DNA of 32,041 nt from Collybiopsis luxurians FD-317 M1 (GCA_000827265.1 KN834892.1:2454-34494), one strand, 5' to 3'. Counted from the stretch's first letter, positions 1 through 11,016 are shown. Numbers and translations are program-made. Notes: a model not told the origin generated them from the sequence alone.

Positions 1-540
1 CCTCCTTTATATGCATGGGATCTGATTCCTATCAATCTTGGCACAAGTTTCATCGAAAATCCCTCAAAACATTGCCACTGTGCAGCCTGATATTGCCATA
101 GTAATCACCATCAGAATTAATACTCTGGTCCCCATCAACCCTGTTACTCCACTTTCTGATGCTCAGCCACAAGTTCCAGACCTGTCCAGACCTGACTGCA
201 TAGCCCTGCGAGATGCTGTGATGGTTTGAATTGAACCATTGATGCTGCCGTCGCCACTACACTGTTAGACTTTTTATATAGTGAGTTTGTATATTAACAA
301 TTTATAGACTTGTAGTTGTCTCTTGATGAGGAGCTAAAGGCTCAAAAAGTTATGGTATGACCACAGTCGTATCATCAAAAATAATTGTTTATTACGAATC
401 TATTTACGGTAATAATCACGGCCGAAAAAAATCGGACCAGCCATAGTGATTATGACATAAACGAGCAATGTATACATGGCACATGGATACCAGGGTAAAA
501 AGGAGAAAATAGACAAAACAGCAACGAAAGAAGAGAGAAT
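1..540. other. Intergenic; no supported gene
   Basis: No gene is supported here. A plus-strand frame is open from about position 25 to the TGA at 227-229, but it has no ATG before the window edge and resembles no family I know. It could be the last exon of a gene cut by the window edge. The part from about 400 to 540 resembles 8545-8640 and continues the decayed acyl-CoA ligase copy on the right, where a GTTACT donor-like site suggests intron sequence. Confidence 0.4.
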
Positions 541-1240
541 GCTGAGAAAAGTAACTGGAGAGTCCTTCCCCAGCGCATGCCATCTATCTATCGAAAGCAT
601 CTTGTCCTTCTAACAGCCCGATCTTATCCACCGGCCCTTTCTTCGGGTCCTCATTGTAGATGACGTACCTGACTGAAGCCATGCTCCAAAAAGAGACTAT
701 GCAGCGTAGGCGAGAGTTCGACATTGACAAAGAGACCAATCTTGTCTGTTTCGTTGCGTGAGTGGATGAGGCTGGGATCCACAAAGGGTATGGGATGCTT
801 TGGGGATGGTGGTGATGATGGAGGAAGACACATGTACGAAGAGTTGCCAGTTGGGGCTTATCTATGGGGAAATGTTGAAAGCTCGACCGGTCCCTTTGCG
901 AGATTCGATGCTATTTCCATGAGATCGATAAACTTTATGTATCTTTACTCAAGCACAGTATACAGTCAGATAAGAAAGGGAGCACTCACTTGTAGTCTGA
1001 CAACTCCAGATACTTCACCCCTCCAATATTTTCTGTCACCTTCACCTTCTCGTTATATACCTCGACCACCTCCCTCTACCCCAATGCCTTCCTGGATCCA
1101 GGTGTCCTACTCACATACTTGAATGCGTCGCTTACTGTCCCTATACCCTCAAACGGTTACGAGACATGGTTTAAGGACGAGAGGGTACAGTGGGGAACAG
1201 GAGATTCGCCTTCCGGCAGGTTGGTATTGATTCTAACAGA
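541..1240 (-). pseudogene. Long-chain fatty-acid-CoA ligase, decayed N-terminal fragment
   Basis: The parent enzyme activates long-chain fatty acids to acyl-CoA using ATP. Read on the minus strand, fragments in several frames follow the order of the fungal Faa N-terminus: PFEGIGTVSDAFKYVSR at about 1110-1160, then ALG-stop-REVVEV with TAG where Trp is expected, then KYLELSDYK, then an intron with GTGAGT donor of about 47 nt and in-frame AG, then YIKFIDLMEIASNLAKGPVEL, FNIS, SPNWQLF (about 850-870), a frameshift, NETDKIGLFVNVELSPTLHS, VRYVIYNEDPKKG, and MLSIDRWHALGKDSP at about 560-600. Only about 200 of roughly 700 residues remain. The AMP-binding core and the C-terminal domain are absent. 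At least one nonsense codon and several frameshifts make it a pseudogene. Family assignment is from the remembered conserved pattern, not a search. Confidence 0.75.
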
Positions 1241-2221
1241 CCCGAGTTGTAAACGTTACATTTGGAGGTATGCATGGTGGGCATAACAGTAGTCGTTAAA
1301 GAGAAAAATGACAGCGCCATGTAAAATTCTATGTGACGTACAGTTGACGCGATTACATCATGACCCAATTCCGGTCGGCTCAGCTCGGAGCATCAGTCTT
1401 TTTTTAGTCAATGCTGTTTCAGAAACTCAGCGCTCTTCGTATATACTCCTTCTAAGCAGAGCTGACCAATTTATCCAGTTTATACTCACAGTCTTGGGTC
1501 ATATCGACGCTGAACAAACGTTCAAAGTGTCACTGAGGTAATACGCATTTAACATGCATCAACCTTGTTCGGACAGTTCCTGTAGTCTTGGCGGTGTTTC
1601 TACAGATGTAGTAAATTTATTTCCATGGCTTCCTCAATCCTTGTCCTTTCACCTTCCACCCCTTCCCCCAGTCTTCTGCCACCGGTATGTATGTACATGC
1701 TCCCACCAACAGAAACCATCGATACCTACTTAAGTTCCTTTTTAGGCTTTGCTGAGTTCGAGCGAGGAGTTTACAATGTCATATGATAGAACAATATAAA
1801 GTCAATCTGGGGTGGGCACTTACCTTTTATTCTGCTCAGTGCCCAGGTCAGGGTTTTTTTTGTCAGCCTTTACGATGTGGTATTGAACTTGCCTCAAAAA
1901 GTACAGTAGTACTAAGTACTTATTCCACAGGGGAGTGATGTTGTCAATAAAGAAATGTAAATTCAAAAGCCTATGTCAAAAGGTACTACCAGTACTTATA
2001 AAACATGTTCAAAGTCATGAATATTGTATATCAGGTAAAATTGGAAAAGAAATAAATAAAGGAAAAAATTTACAGTGAACTTTAGTAAATGCCAGCCGCA
2101 ATCTCTCCTTGCCACGGTTGGGCTATCAGTACTACTGCTGCTCTTTGCTACAAACCCTCATCTCTCTTTCCTTTTTTTACATTTACATATGCATCCATTG
2201 CACTGGTCCTCCTTTTCCTGC
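1241..2221. other. Intergenic; upstream part of the ligase remnant and a dispersed repeat
   Basis: No gene is supported. Positions 1316-1388 closely resemble 8472-8538 and were probably the 5' flank of the ligase gene. Positions about 1650-1735 resemble 15528-15615, a low-copy dispersed segment of unknown nature. The remainder to 2221 is AT-rich with no coding signal. Confidence 0.45.
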
Positions 2222-5200
2222 CTAATAGTCTTTCACCAGCGGGTTTATTTGAAGAATCCTCGATACCATTGGCCCAGTTCTGCCCATACAATGGAGAGAA
2301 GAACCCTTATCATTATCCAATGTAGCTGCAGTTGATGCTAATGTTGAAAACCCATCTGAATGGCCTCTTGGCAACTGCACACTTGCAGCAATATCCCAAA
2401 TTCTTAAGGTTGAATCTATATAACTTAACACAATCTTACTTCCATCAGATGAACAATCCACGGAAGTTACCCTGCCTTCAAATCCTTGTAGGGGCTGACC
2501 CAGCTGGACACCTGTAGTAGTGTCCCAAATCCTCACAGTCTGATTCTCAGATACTGATACAATTCTGGTTCCATCAGGTGAAAATGCTATCAAAGATACA
2601 TTACTTGTGTGACCGGCGAGAGTATGGCTTAACTGGCCAGTATGGACATCCCAAATCTTCATTTCATTAAAATTGGAAGTCACAATTTGGGTTCCATTAG
2701 GAGAGAATACCACTTTATCTTGGCTGGAAGTATATTCATGGATAATCTCAGTGCAAGCATTTGTGGTCATGTCATATAGATGTAGGCTTCTCCTATGCTT
2801 CCACCAAGGCCAAACTGCAATTTTGGTTCCATCTGGTGAAAAGGCCCTGATATAGTCATATTGCTGTACAGCCAACTGCGTGCCAGTCATTGCATCCCAA
2901 ATAGCTACTATATCAAGATTCAAGCTGTTTGGTCCACTGCGCTCCCAGGTTGTAGTTACAAGTTTAGTTCCATCAGAAGAAAAAGCTAGGGAACTGAAAC
3001 CCCAGTCCAGGCAGCTACATAAAGGACCACGGATCAAGCAACCTAGAGTGGAATCCCAAGCCCAGATGCTCACTGTTCCTTCTCCCCATTTTCTCAATGC
3101 AATTCTAGAGCCAATAGGAGAAAACGCTATACAGTTTATGGGAGCTTCCTCAATTTCTACACTATGCCATGGGTTGGCTGTAATGTCATCCCAGATTCTG
3201 ACTCAACCATCATCGAAGCCCTACTTTTGTCCGATCAGCTGAAAATTTAACTGAGACAACCTTGCTTTTGTTGTCCTCTTGAGAACCAGCAAGTGGGTCA
3301 TCTGAAATGGAGTCATAAATTTGCAAGTTTCCTGTACAATCAACAGCCAGAACTTTTGTTTCATCTAGATTAAATGTCACTGAATGTAAAGCATCTCTAT
3401 CTGGATCAAGATCAACAACCACCTGAGTTGCATCCCAGATCTTTATTGTTCCATCATCAGACCCCGATATCATCTTACTTCCATCAGGAGAAAATGCTAC
3501 TCCAGAGACCATCTCACTGTGCCTTTGTAAAGAATTACCCGAATGTCTACCTGAAGGGATATCAAACATTCGCGCTAATGCAGATTCCGCGTTGAGCACA
3601 ATTTGGGATCCATCAGGAGACACAGCTAACAAAAATCTATTGCCATACTTATCATTATCTTCCCAAGTACAACTTCCCACCTGTGCACCTGTGCTAACCT
3701 CCCAAATTCTCAGAGAGATGTCAAATTCATCAGAAGAGCCAGTTACAAGTTTGGCTCCATCAGAAGAAAAAGCCACTATCGGATCTCTTAAATGATTACA
3801 TTCTGAAAAATCAGTCACGTGTTCACCTGTAAGAGTATGCCAAATGCTCACAGGCCTGTCATGCAAATATAAAGCAATTTGGGTACCATCAAGAGAAAGT
3901 GCTGCTTCAACGACTTCACCCTCATCTCCTAGTTGAAATTGATGTAGCTGGATACCAGTCTTGTAATCCCAGACGCTCAGGGTCCGATTGTCAGAAACTG
4001 ATATGACTCTGGTTTCATCTTCCAAGAATCCCACACACTTGGTTTCCTTCAAGGTACCAGGCGAAAATTCGCATAGCTGGGCTCCAGTTGCTGCATTCCA
4101 AACTTTTACTATTCCGTTGTAATTGTGTGATGAAATTTTGCGGCCATCTGGGGAAAATGCTATTGAACAGAACCCTTCACAATGTGAGTCCAGTTGGGCA
4201 CCGGTCGTGGCATCGAGAATCTGACATTCACATTCCCAATTTCCAATGACTATTCGAGCACCATCAGGGGAAAATGCAAGACAAATAATCCCAGAAGCGA
4301 CTTTTAAAACTGCGAAAGGTTCACTTTGAATGAACCTACATTTCTGTTCTATTATAATTCCCTTTGCAACGCTTGACTTGAAGTTGAATTGATTGTCCCA
4401 GAATGGTAAGATACTAATATATAAATGTGGGGTAATGCCTTTTGCTGGACTGTAACCAAAAGCCTCAATCAGGTCATTCAAATTCAGTAGCATGGCTTTG
4501 GTCAAGTTCATCCTTGGATTCTGTATAAATTTGTAATAGGCATGTTAAACTCTTGAGTAACCAGCATTATACATAATGTATACTTACCTCAATCAGTTGT
4601 TGCATAGCTGGCCTACACCATTCAAATTGATTTAGCGCACTCATGGCTTCAATCCAATATACACCCTTTTCTGTCCAAAATTCAATCAAAGGTTGCTCAC
4701 TCTTGTCATTCAAATTACTTTGGATGCAATGAAAATTCCAATACTGGCATGAATATTGAAGAGCTTCACTGATTTTATCTCCCAAATCTTTCACTTCAGC
4801 ATCTGGTATAAATGAAGAGGGATGATTACACATATTGAATTCTAGTTGAACCAAAGTTGTGAAACATGCCAAACTCAAATCAGAATGTAGGATGTTTGCA
4901 TTATAAGCCGGTTCAGCTCCACTGGTATTGTTGACAATGAATTCAGGAAATGATGCATGAAAAGTAAAAACATCCTGATCAGTTTCCGAGATATAGAAAA
5001 CAGCCTGGAGTCTAGCCACAAATTTCTGTTTCTAGTTCCATAAGACTAGCAATTGCATTGCATGACAGTGGGCTTCCCAGGGATACAATTGTATGAATGA
5101 CCTTCCAGTCTTCTTTGATCTCACTGGGATCACTGTGTGACATTACACTGCTTAAAATGCTGCTATAAAGTGTTTTCAAATTCTCAGGGTTTCCCTGGTT

Positions 5201-6622
5201 GTCTAGTGACTTTGTCAGCCTCTGTTTTTTCCTGATTCTCCCATCACCACTTTTCACATATTTCATAACTGTTGCTGCATAGATGAACAGCTTCCCAGAT
5301 AGATCAGTAAGATGTTCTACTTCCCATGTTGCTTGGAGGATATCCTTTAGTTCCTGTTTCATATATATATTTATGTCATTTCTGACAAAGCTGTATTCAA
5401 CTTGGTGCAGGATGAACTCTTGCACTGTGCACACTGGATTCGAGTTTGGAATGGTCTCGTGCATCCTTTTATTAATCTCCTGGTCAGGACGGCTGGTGAA
5501 TAGAAACTTCAGTCCCCTGAGCTTGTTGTTCTGAATGGCCTACACCAAAGGCTTCAGTACTACTGAGATACCTTGACACTCATCGAGGGCATCTATTGCA
5601 AAAATGAGTGGACCTGGGTTGAAAAATATGGTAACATCTTCCCACAGCGTAATTAACAGGTGCTTTATTTACGAGTGCATGGAATGAAATGAAATGCCGA
5701 GTTTTAGAGGTGGTGAATTCTGTTCCTGATCCTTAACAGGCAACTTTATGTTATTCTCATTCTTCATTACTCAAATTGAATAGGGGAAATAAGTAAATAC
5801 TGCGCACTTCCATCATTGTAATTGCATCATAATTCAGTTAACTTGTCAGAAGACCTAATCACGAGTGGCATGGAATGGAGTGGAATGCCGAGTTTCTGCT
5901 CTGGCCTGATCCAAGGCAGGCAATTTTGAATTGACCTAATTTTTGCAATTTATACAATTTGGTTAGTTTTCATTACTTACATTGATCTGCGAGGCATATA
6001 ATTTATTCCAATTACTGAAAAGGGCACGAGTCCCGCCACGCGTTAGCGTTGGCCCACTTTGCGTCAAGTTGCTCAGATGGCTCTTTGTGGACAACATCAA
6101 AATCTTTGCTCAAGATGGCCACAAGTGCAGTTGCAAATGCACCAGAGATCTTTGCCAGTTGGTAGGACAAAGTAGGAACAATCCATCGATAATCTCTGCA
6201 TTCTCCAATCTGCCGAGAGCAGAAAAATGACCCAGCCAGAATTTCCTCACTTTTCAGTATCTTGCAAATGGATATTGCAATGGTGTTTTCCCCTGTTCCA
6301 GCCATCCCTGATATCCAGTATGCCGATGGACTTCCAGGATCTGATGACATGGCCCAAGCTTTGATATCTTCCAGAATTTGAACTCTGGTGCCTGGAGTAC
6401 AAGGCCTGTGGGCAAAATGAATACCTAGATCTATATCAAAGAATGCTTGAGGGGAATAGGATATTTTCGAAAGAATTTCATTTCCGGTGTCAGAATCTGG
6501 ACTCCAAAGGTTAGTGCAAAAACAGGAGGATTATTGTTCCTCTTATGTGTGATACTAATATTTCCTCCAGCTACATAGTAGTTGCCTCCCTTAATGTTCA
6601 CTTCAGATGCATTTTGGAACAT
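2222..6622 (-). pseudogene. NACHT-WD40 (NLR-like) gene, disrupted
   Basis: STAND-class signalling NTPase of the basidiomycete NACHT-WD40 type, a group linked to non-self recognition and cell-death signalling. Exon 1 is 6556-6622 and starts MFQNASEVNIKGG, typical of this group. Intron 1 is 6497-6555 (59 nt, ACTAAC branch, CAG acceptor). The NACHT domain follows: degenerate Walker A GMAGTGENT (about 6282-6308, Lys replaced by Glu), Walker B LIFAIDALDEC (about 5577-5612), and the KFLFTSRPD sensor. Intron 4521-4587 (67 nt, GTAAGT...CAG) separates the helical linker from about 15 WD40-like units with FSPDG and IWD signatures, ending at TAG 2222-2224. Breaks: ~400-bp insertion at 5663-6062, TAG at 5540-5542 where Gln is expected, a frameshift near 5020-5030 (ELETE to ARLQAVFY), and a frameshift near 3213 followed by TGA at 3203-3205. 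Assembly error cannot be excluded, but several independent lesions favour a pseudogene. Confidence 0.85.
5663..6062. repeat. ~400-bp insertion inside the NACHT domain with imperfect tandem units
   Basis: On the minus strand the NACHT reading breaks off after SEQLD (codon at 6063-6065) and resumes with LLITLWEDV near 5659. The DNA between is non-coding and AT-rich. It holds two related units of about 190 bp starting at 5671 and 5861, both opening with ACGAGTG(G)CATGGAATG, reaching ATGCCGAGTTT and later CCTGATCC..AGGCA. A third ACGAGT opens the GC-rich right edge (about 6024). The GGCATGGAATGGAGTGGAATGCC stretch has hairpin-forming ends. I found no terminal inverted repeats and no convincing target-site duplication, so the element class is unknown. 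A retained long intron is an alternative, but 400 nt would be long for this organism. Confidence 0.55.
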
Positions 6623-8471
6623 GCTTTAAATACTTGTCAGGGTATGGCACTAGTAACCGTGGAAGCGATCAAATTTACCTAGGGTTAGTGTTGCTGGCCG
6701 GAATGTTGGCTGAGGAGCCTCTTGAGAATTGTAACTCCCTAGCCGGAATTAGCCTGGGTTGCACTATGTCACAATCTACACACCTGTTTCCTTGACGGGC
6801 CATAGGAGCAGCGATATCATGAACTTCAAGCAGATGAGCTCTCTTTATATTCTCTTTCCTGTGTCAGGTCATGATGCAACCGAGTGGCATTGCATGACTT
6901 GCTGTTGATTGAACGGATCGTTCCCAAAGATACCAGTCAATGAATTATTTCCAAAACCGGATTTTTTTCCCCTTGTAATGGCCTCCGTCTGCGTTGTGTT
7001 GTCTTACAAATATGTCATCCCTTGATGTTTTGTTGATCGATACCCGAAATACTTCAAAACTTCTACAGGCAGCGCTCTTAATACGCTGTCGGCTGTTTCC
7101 GAATCTCATATTGAATGCTTCATCTGGTTCATCCAACCGTTGATTGCATAGATCGATAACAAATGATGCAGGGGACTGAATACATCGGAGCTTGCCCCCG
7201 AGCGAGTGGAAAGATTGTTCTGGAGAGCAGCAATTGGCCAGCAGAATCGACATATTATAATGTACCGAAGGCGTAAAACTAGAATCGAAATGAAATGCAA
7301 AAGAAGGCAAGAAAGAGGAAAACGTATTATTTTCAAGCCTCTCGACCTCATCGACTTCGAAGAATTCGAAATAAAGGCAAGAAACCATAAATAGATCCAA
7401 AAAATCGGAAAGACAACCGCGGAACCGTGGAGTTGATGCCCCCCCGCGTCCCACAATCACACCGCACAAATCACCTTTCACATCCCCTCCGGATCCCATC
7501 CTGTACGAGGTTCGGCCCCCTTTTATTCCCACTCCCAACTCAGTACCGGAATCAAAGCCTGGGCGTGTTTACACGCGCTCCTTTCTTCATATCCAATCCA
7601 AATACTAACACCCAAAAAAATCCAACGAAGAACTCGCAACTTTGGGACAAAAAAAACTGACCAATCAGCTAAACTCAATGTCGCACCGACGTTCCACCCC
7701 CCAGAATCGACCCTATCCTCAACCACCGTCTGAGTGAAATTGAAAGCACGCACCTCGACCTCACCTGATCCAATCCTATCCAACAATTCCTCAACTCCCC
7801 ATTGCCAATGCCGTATTTTCCGGTAGGCAGGTCTGCGAGAACTTTACGCTGCATAAATGAGCTCGACGATAGATTTGAGGACGTGTGCGCTGGGAGCAAG
7901 GTCAGGTACGTGTCGAGTTGGGCAGATATCGCATAGGAAGGTGCACAAGGTTCCTATGCATACGACGAGGGTGGAGTGGGTGGGCATTTGGGGGAACTGG
8001 TTGAGCCGAAGGTGTAGATTTAAATACGCTATTTTTGTTATGAACTTGTTCCCCCAGCGTACGCAAGCTGCCGACCGAAAGCACTTTGAATACCTCCTCA
8101 AATTCCACAATAGAGCAAAGATAAAGCTAGACGCTCACTTGTACACCGATAACTCGAAATACACCACTTAACCTCTATCTGCGACATATTCTGTTACCTC
8201 CTTCTCCTCGTCGTGTATCTGAACGCATCTCTCCACCCCAACGCTTTTCTTAACCCGCGAGTCTTGCTCGTGTACTCACACCACCTGTATTTCGTCAAAA
8301 GAATGCGACACCAGCTGGGAGGAGGAGAGGGAGCACCAGCAGGTAGGGAATTTGCCAGGTGTGGGGTTGTTATTAATTTCCATGGACCTGGAGCCGTAGA
8401 AATTGGTTTTGGAGGTGGGAATTATTGGTCTGGTGGAAAGAGAATCTGAGTTCGAAGTGAGGAAAACACGA
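6623..8471. other. Intergenic; unrecognised open frames only
   Basis: The part next to 6622 should hold the promoter of the disrupted NLR, but I see no clear TATA box. Open frames on the minus strand at 6945-7538 (197 codons) and on both strands at 7675-8170 have no family signature. A CCAAT-box-like GACCAATCAG lies at about 7659. A decayed gene could be present at 7500-8170, but I cannot name one. Confidence 0.4.
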
Positions 8472-8769
8472 GCCGTGTAAAATGCGACGCGTGGTTGACG
8501 CGATTACATCATCGTTCAAGTCCTCGGTTTGGCTTGGAACACGGTATACTGGTTAAACAGTGGAAGAACCAAGACATAACGAACAATACATACATGATAC
8601 GAGATTATAGAGGAGAAAGCAAATAAGACAGAGACAAAAGGAGAGAAAACGCCGAGGAAAGTAAAAGTCCATCTATCGAAAGCATCTTGACCCACCCTAA
8701 TCCCCCGATCTTATCTACTCTTTCTTCGCGTCCCTGACGTAGATGATGAACTTGACCAGAGGCATATCA
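8472..8769 (-). pseudogene. Second, rearranged long-chain fatty-acid-CoA ligase remnant
   Basis: Positions about 8545-8768 on the minus strand read VKFIIYVRDAKKE-stop, then after frame changes DKIG and KMLSIDG. They align base by base with 400-700 of the first remnant (VRYVIYNEDPKKG..DKIG..MLSID). Positions 8472-8538 match 1316-1388, which in the first locus lies some 700 bp on the other side of this coding piece, so the parts have been joined in a different order. The remnant ends where repeat copy R1 begins (8770). It contains nonsense codons and cannot encode an enzyme. Confidence 0.6.
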
Positions 8770-9486
8770 GCCGTAGAGTGGTGATAAATTGTTCTTCGGT
8801 GTTACCTGGATCATATCTGGCCTGTCCCCTCTACCCTTGTTCCATTCTCCTTCTCCTTCCCCTGTCGTGGGAGAACCCCAAGCCCAGATTGGTCCATATC
8901 TGCCTATTGCCCAACCCTTCTATGCCTCGCTTTTCTCTTCTCTTCTGCATTAGCTCATCCCAACTCCCGAATCTGGGGAGCGCAAGCATTGACCAATCAA
9001 AAAAAATTGCTCAGGTGGTCGGCTAATCCATATAATGTAGTGCTATCCCCAAAATCTGGCCTAATGAAAAACAAGAAGTGAATAAACTAGTGCATGGAAT
9101 GCCAGTCTCTACGGGGAGGAGTTACAAACAAGCGAAGGATATCTTCTGACACGATGCAAGTGGGAGAACACTATACCAAATGATTTGTATTACACTGATA
9201 CTCATCTATATTCCCCATTTTCCGTAGCTTATGGCACGACACGGGCTGAAAAAAGCTAGAGCTGCACTCTCATGAAAGTCGATTGCGGAGGTTCAATGGA
9301 TCTGCAACTGAGCATGACTAGTTCAAAAGGAGAGAATAAAAAGATTTAGCTACTAAGCGCTGAAATGAGCGAAGATAAGCGAGTAACTGAGTTTCCGATA
9401 TGCGCAGGTCTCTCTGTACAGTTGCGCAACAGCTATCATTGCTTAGCTGGATGAAAGAATTTTCAGAAAACAGTTGTGAGATAATC

Positions 9487-10735
9487 TTATATGAATGCGA
9501 TTAACGTACTCGTCTCAGCAACCAGCCATCCACCGGAAATTTTAAAGAAGAATATACTCAGTTTTATCTTGTATGCCGATAGGCATTTTTGTAGATGAAC
9601 ACCTTGTAGAAATTCAAAGGAGTGGTTACAATCGATAGACCGAGCTTGAGCCTTGTCAGTTAGTGCATCAAAAATGGTGGTAGGAGCAAACGTTCCAGTG
9701 GATGCTACATATATCTGCCTCATAGAAACGAACCTTGACCAGCAAATCTACCCTTCCTAAGTTTGCAAACAATGAAGCAGCAATCTGAGCATCTCCCCTA
9801 GCAGTACTTCAAGTTATCATAGTTCTTCCAGTGAAATGCTTCAAAGCTTCAATGTTTTTGACATTATATCGGACCTTTATTTTGCTTTCATCGCCAAACG
9901 CGACTGGCTCGGCCTACCTTTATCCGTGAATACATTCACAATTAAAGAATTTGCCCGTATGAGTATGCTGATCGCCGGGAGGGCCAGGCCCAAGGATTAC
10001 CAAATACCCTAGGATAAGGTCTTTTGGGAAAGTGACGAGTTGACATGCCCCTAATTGTCGCATCAGGTTTCACACATTCAAGATCTTCAGCCTGGGCCAA
10101 CAATCCATGCTTCATCCATTCGGAATCTACATGGCTGCGATTATCAAGAAAACAAGTATACCATTGCTCATTTGGTCCCGATAGCTTCGCAAGTTCCACA
10201 ATGACCGTGACATTTCCCGATAATCACTGTCAAATACTAGTAAGACCACAGATAAGCTGGACGGGCTTAGCCAGGAACAACGTTGACCAAATAGTATAGA
10301 CCGCGACCATAGGCAAGTCCTATTGTAGATTTTACGATGTTGACCCTCCAAGAGTCCGAACCCCGAAATCAATCAGGATTTAGAGTCAGAGGGATTTGGT
10401 CCCGAGAGCTTCGCAAGATCCACGGTGACCGTAACATTTCCTCCATAATCACTGTCAAATACTAGTAAGACCACAGACAGGCTGGATGGGCTTGACCAGG
10501 AACAACGTTGACCTGTAAGTTTCATGGGCATTTGTGAGATTGGCACATCAAAGTATGTGATGCTAAGCTGCATGTTCCTATATGTTCCTATAGGAATGCA
10601 GCTGCCTAAGATCTGAAGGGATTCAATGATAGGAGCATTTACCAATAAAATAGGATAGACCACGACCATAAGCAAGTCCCATTGCAGATTTTTACAGTTT
10701 TGACCCTTGAAGAGTCCGAGTCCCGCAATCAATTA
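9487..10735 (-). pseudogene. Decayed unrecognised gene in R1 (antisense to the inhibitor gene)
   Basis: I do not recognise this gene. On the minus strand protein-like stretches recur in all three repeat copies: ITYFDVPISQMPMK, VVLLVFDSDYGG, VDLAKLSGP, WYTCFLDNRSHVDSEW, AEDLECV, FGDESKIKVRYNVKNIEAL, HFTGRTMI, GRVDLLVKVRFY, IHWNVCSYH and DALTDKAQA. In R1 a TGA interrupts the frame just after HFTGRTMIT, and frame changes occur elsewhere. Part of the coding stretch is tandemly duplicated (10170-10372 and 10395-10740). It reads away from the inhibitor gene, so the two once had divergent 5' ends flanking the conserved block at 10745-11016. Confidence 0.4.
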
Positions 10736-10740
10736 GATTC
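10170..10740. repeat. R1-specific internal tandem duplication
   Basis: Unit a (about 10170-10372) and unit b (about 10393-10740) both run from TTTGGTCCCGA through AATACTAGTAAGACCACAGA and AACAACGTTGACC to GAGTCAGAGGG. Unit a lacks about 130 bp present in unit b directly after GTTGACC, from TGTAAGTTTCATGGG to near CCAATA. R2 has a single unit, so the event followed the R1/R2 split. Confidence 0.65.
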
Positions 10741-10744
10741 AGAG

Positions 10745-11016
10745 TCAGAGGGGGTTCAAGCCCCAAATTTCCATTAGCCATTTCCCATTTGATGACTGTT
10801 CAACAAGACTATTGCAGCTTCTTAGACTTTGCTGATGAGCTCCAGTACCGGACCATTGTTGACACTGCACTCTCGAGAACCAGATCTTATGAAATATGCC
10901 GCACTGCACGGATGTCTAAGGTTAGACACAAGGCTTGCAGTCACATTGGCACATTCTTTGCATAAGGTTTGACTGTCCAATCTACTACACCCCTTTTTTT
11001 GTTCACTGTCCCTCAT
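10745..11016 (+). other. Strongly conserved block with a 57-codon ORF (R1)
   Basis: The plus-strand frame ATG 10792 to TAA 10963-10965 encodes 57 residues beginning MTVQQDYCSFLDF and ending CSHIGTFFA. The same 174-nt frame is present in R2 and R3. The stretch from GTTGACACTGC to ACATTGGCACATT is identical in R1 and R2 and differs by only a few bases in R3, although R3 diverges more elsewhere. Most differences in the frame change the amino acid, so protein selection is not shown; an upstream regulatory region, 5' leader or non-coding RNA is as likely. A GGGGTTCAAGCCCC motif just before it resembles a Pol III B-box. FLDFPDELR loosely recalls the start of F-box-like helices, but is too short to assign. 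Confidence 0.4.

Noticed and set aside
2075..2335. Plus-strand frames at the end of the WD40 gene
   Set aside because: They overlap the minus-strand WD40 coding region and have no signature of their own.
5012..5030. Intron instead of a frameshift between the two NLR linker frames
   Set aside because: The two frames overlap by a few bases with continuous homology across the junction, leaving no room for an intron.
6945..7538. 197-codon minus-strand open frame
   Set aside because: No family signature, low-complexity GC-rich start, no splice or neighbour support; chance frame is likely.
10753..10763. GGTTCAAGCCC (and 20316, 27812): tRNA T-arm / Pol III B-box-like motif
   Set aside because: No matching acceptor stem, D-arm or A-box upstream, and only three or four T-stem pairs form; not a tRNA gene. 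Kept only as a note on the conserved block.
10792..10965. 57-codon frame as an F-box protein
   Set aside because: Only FLDFPDELR is reminiscent; the motif is too short and substitutions between copies are mostly amino-acid changing.
10822..11016. Minus-strand 64-codon frame conserved in all three repeats
   Set aside because: It overlaps the conserved block whose DNA is nearly identical in all copies, so an antisense open frame is expected and gives no extra support.
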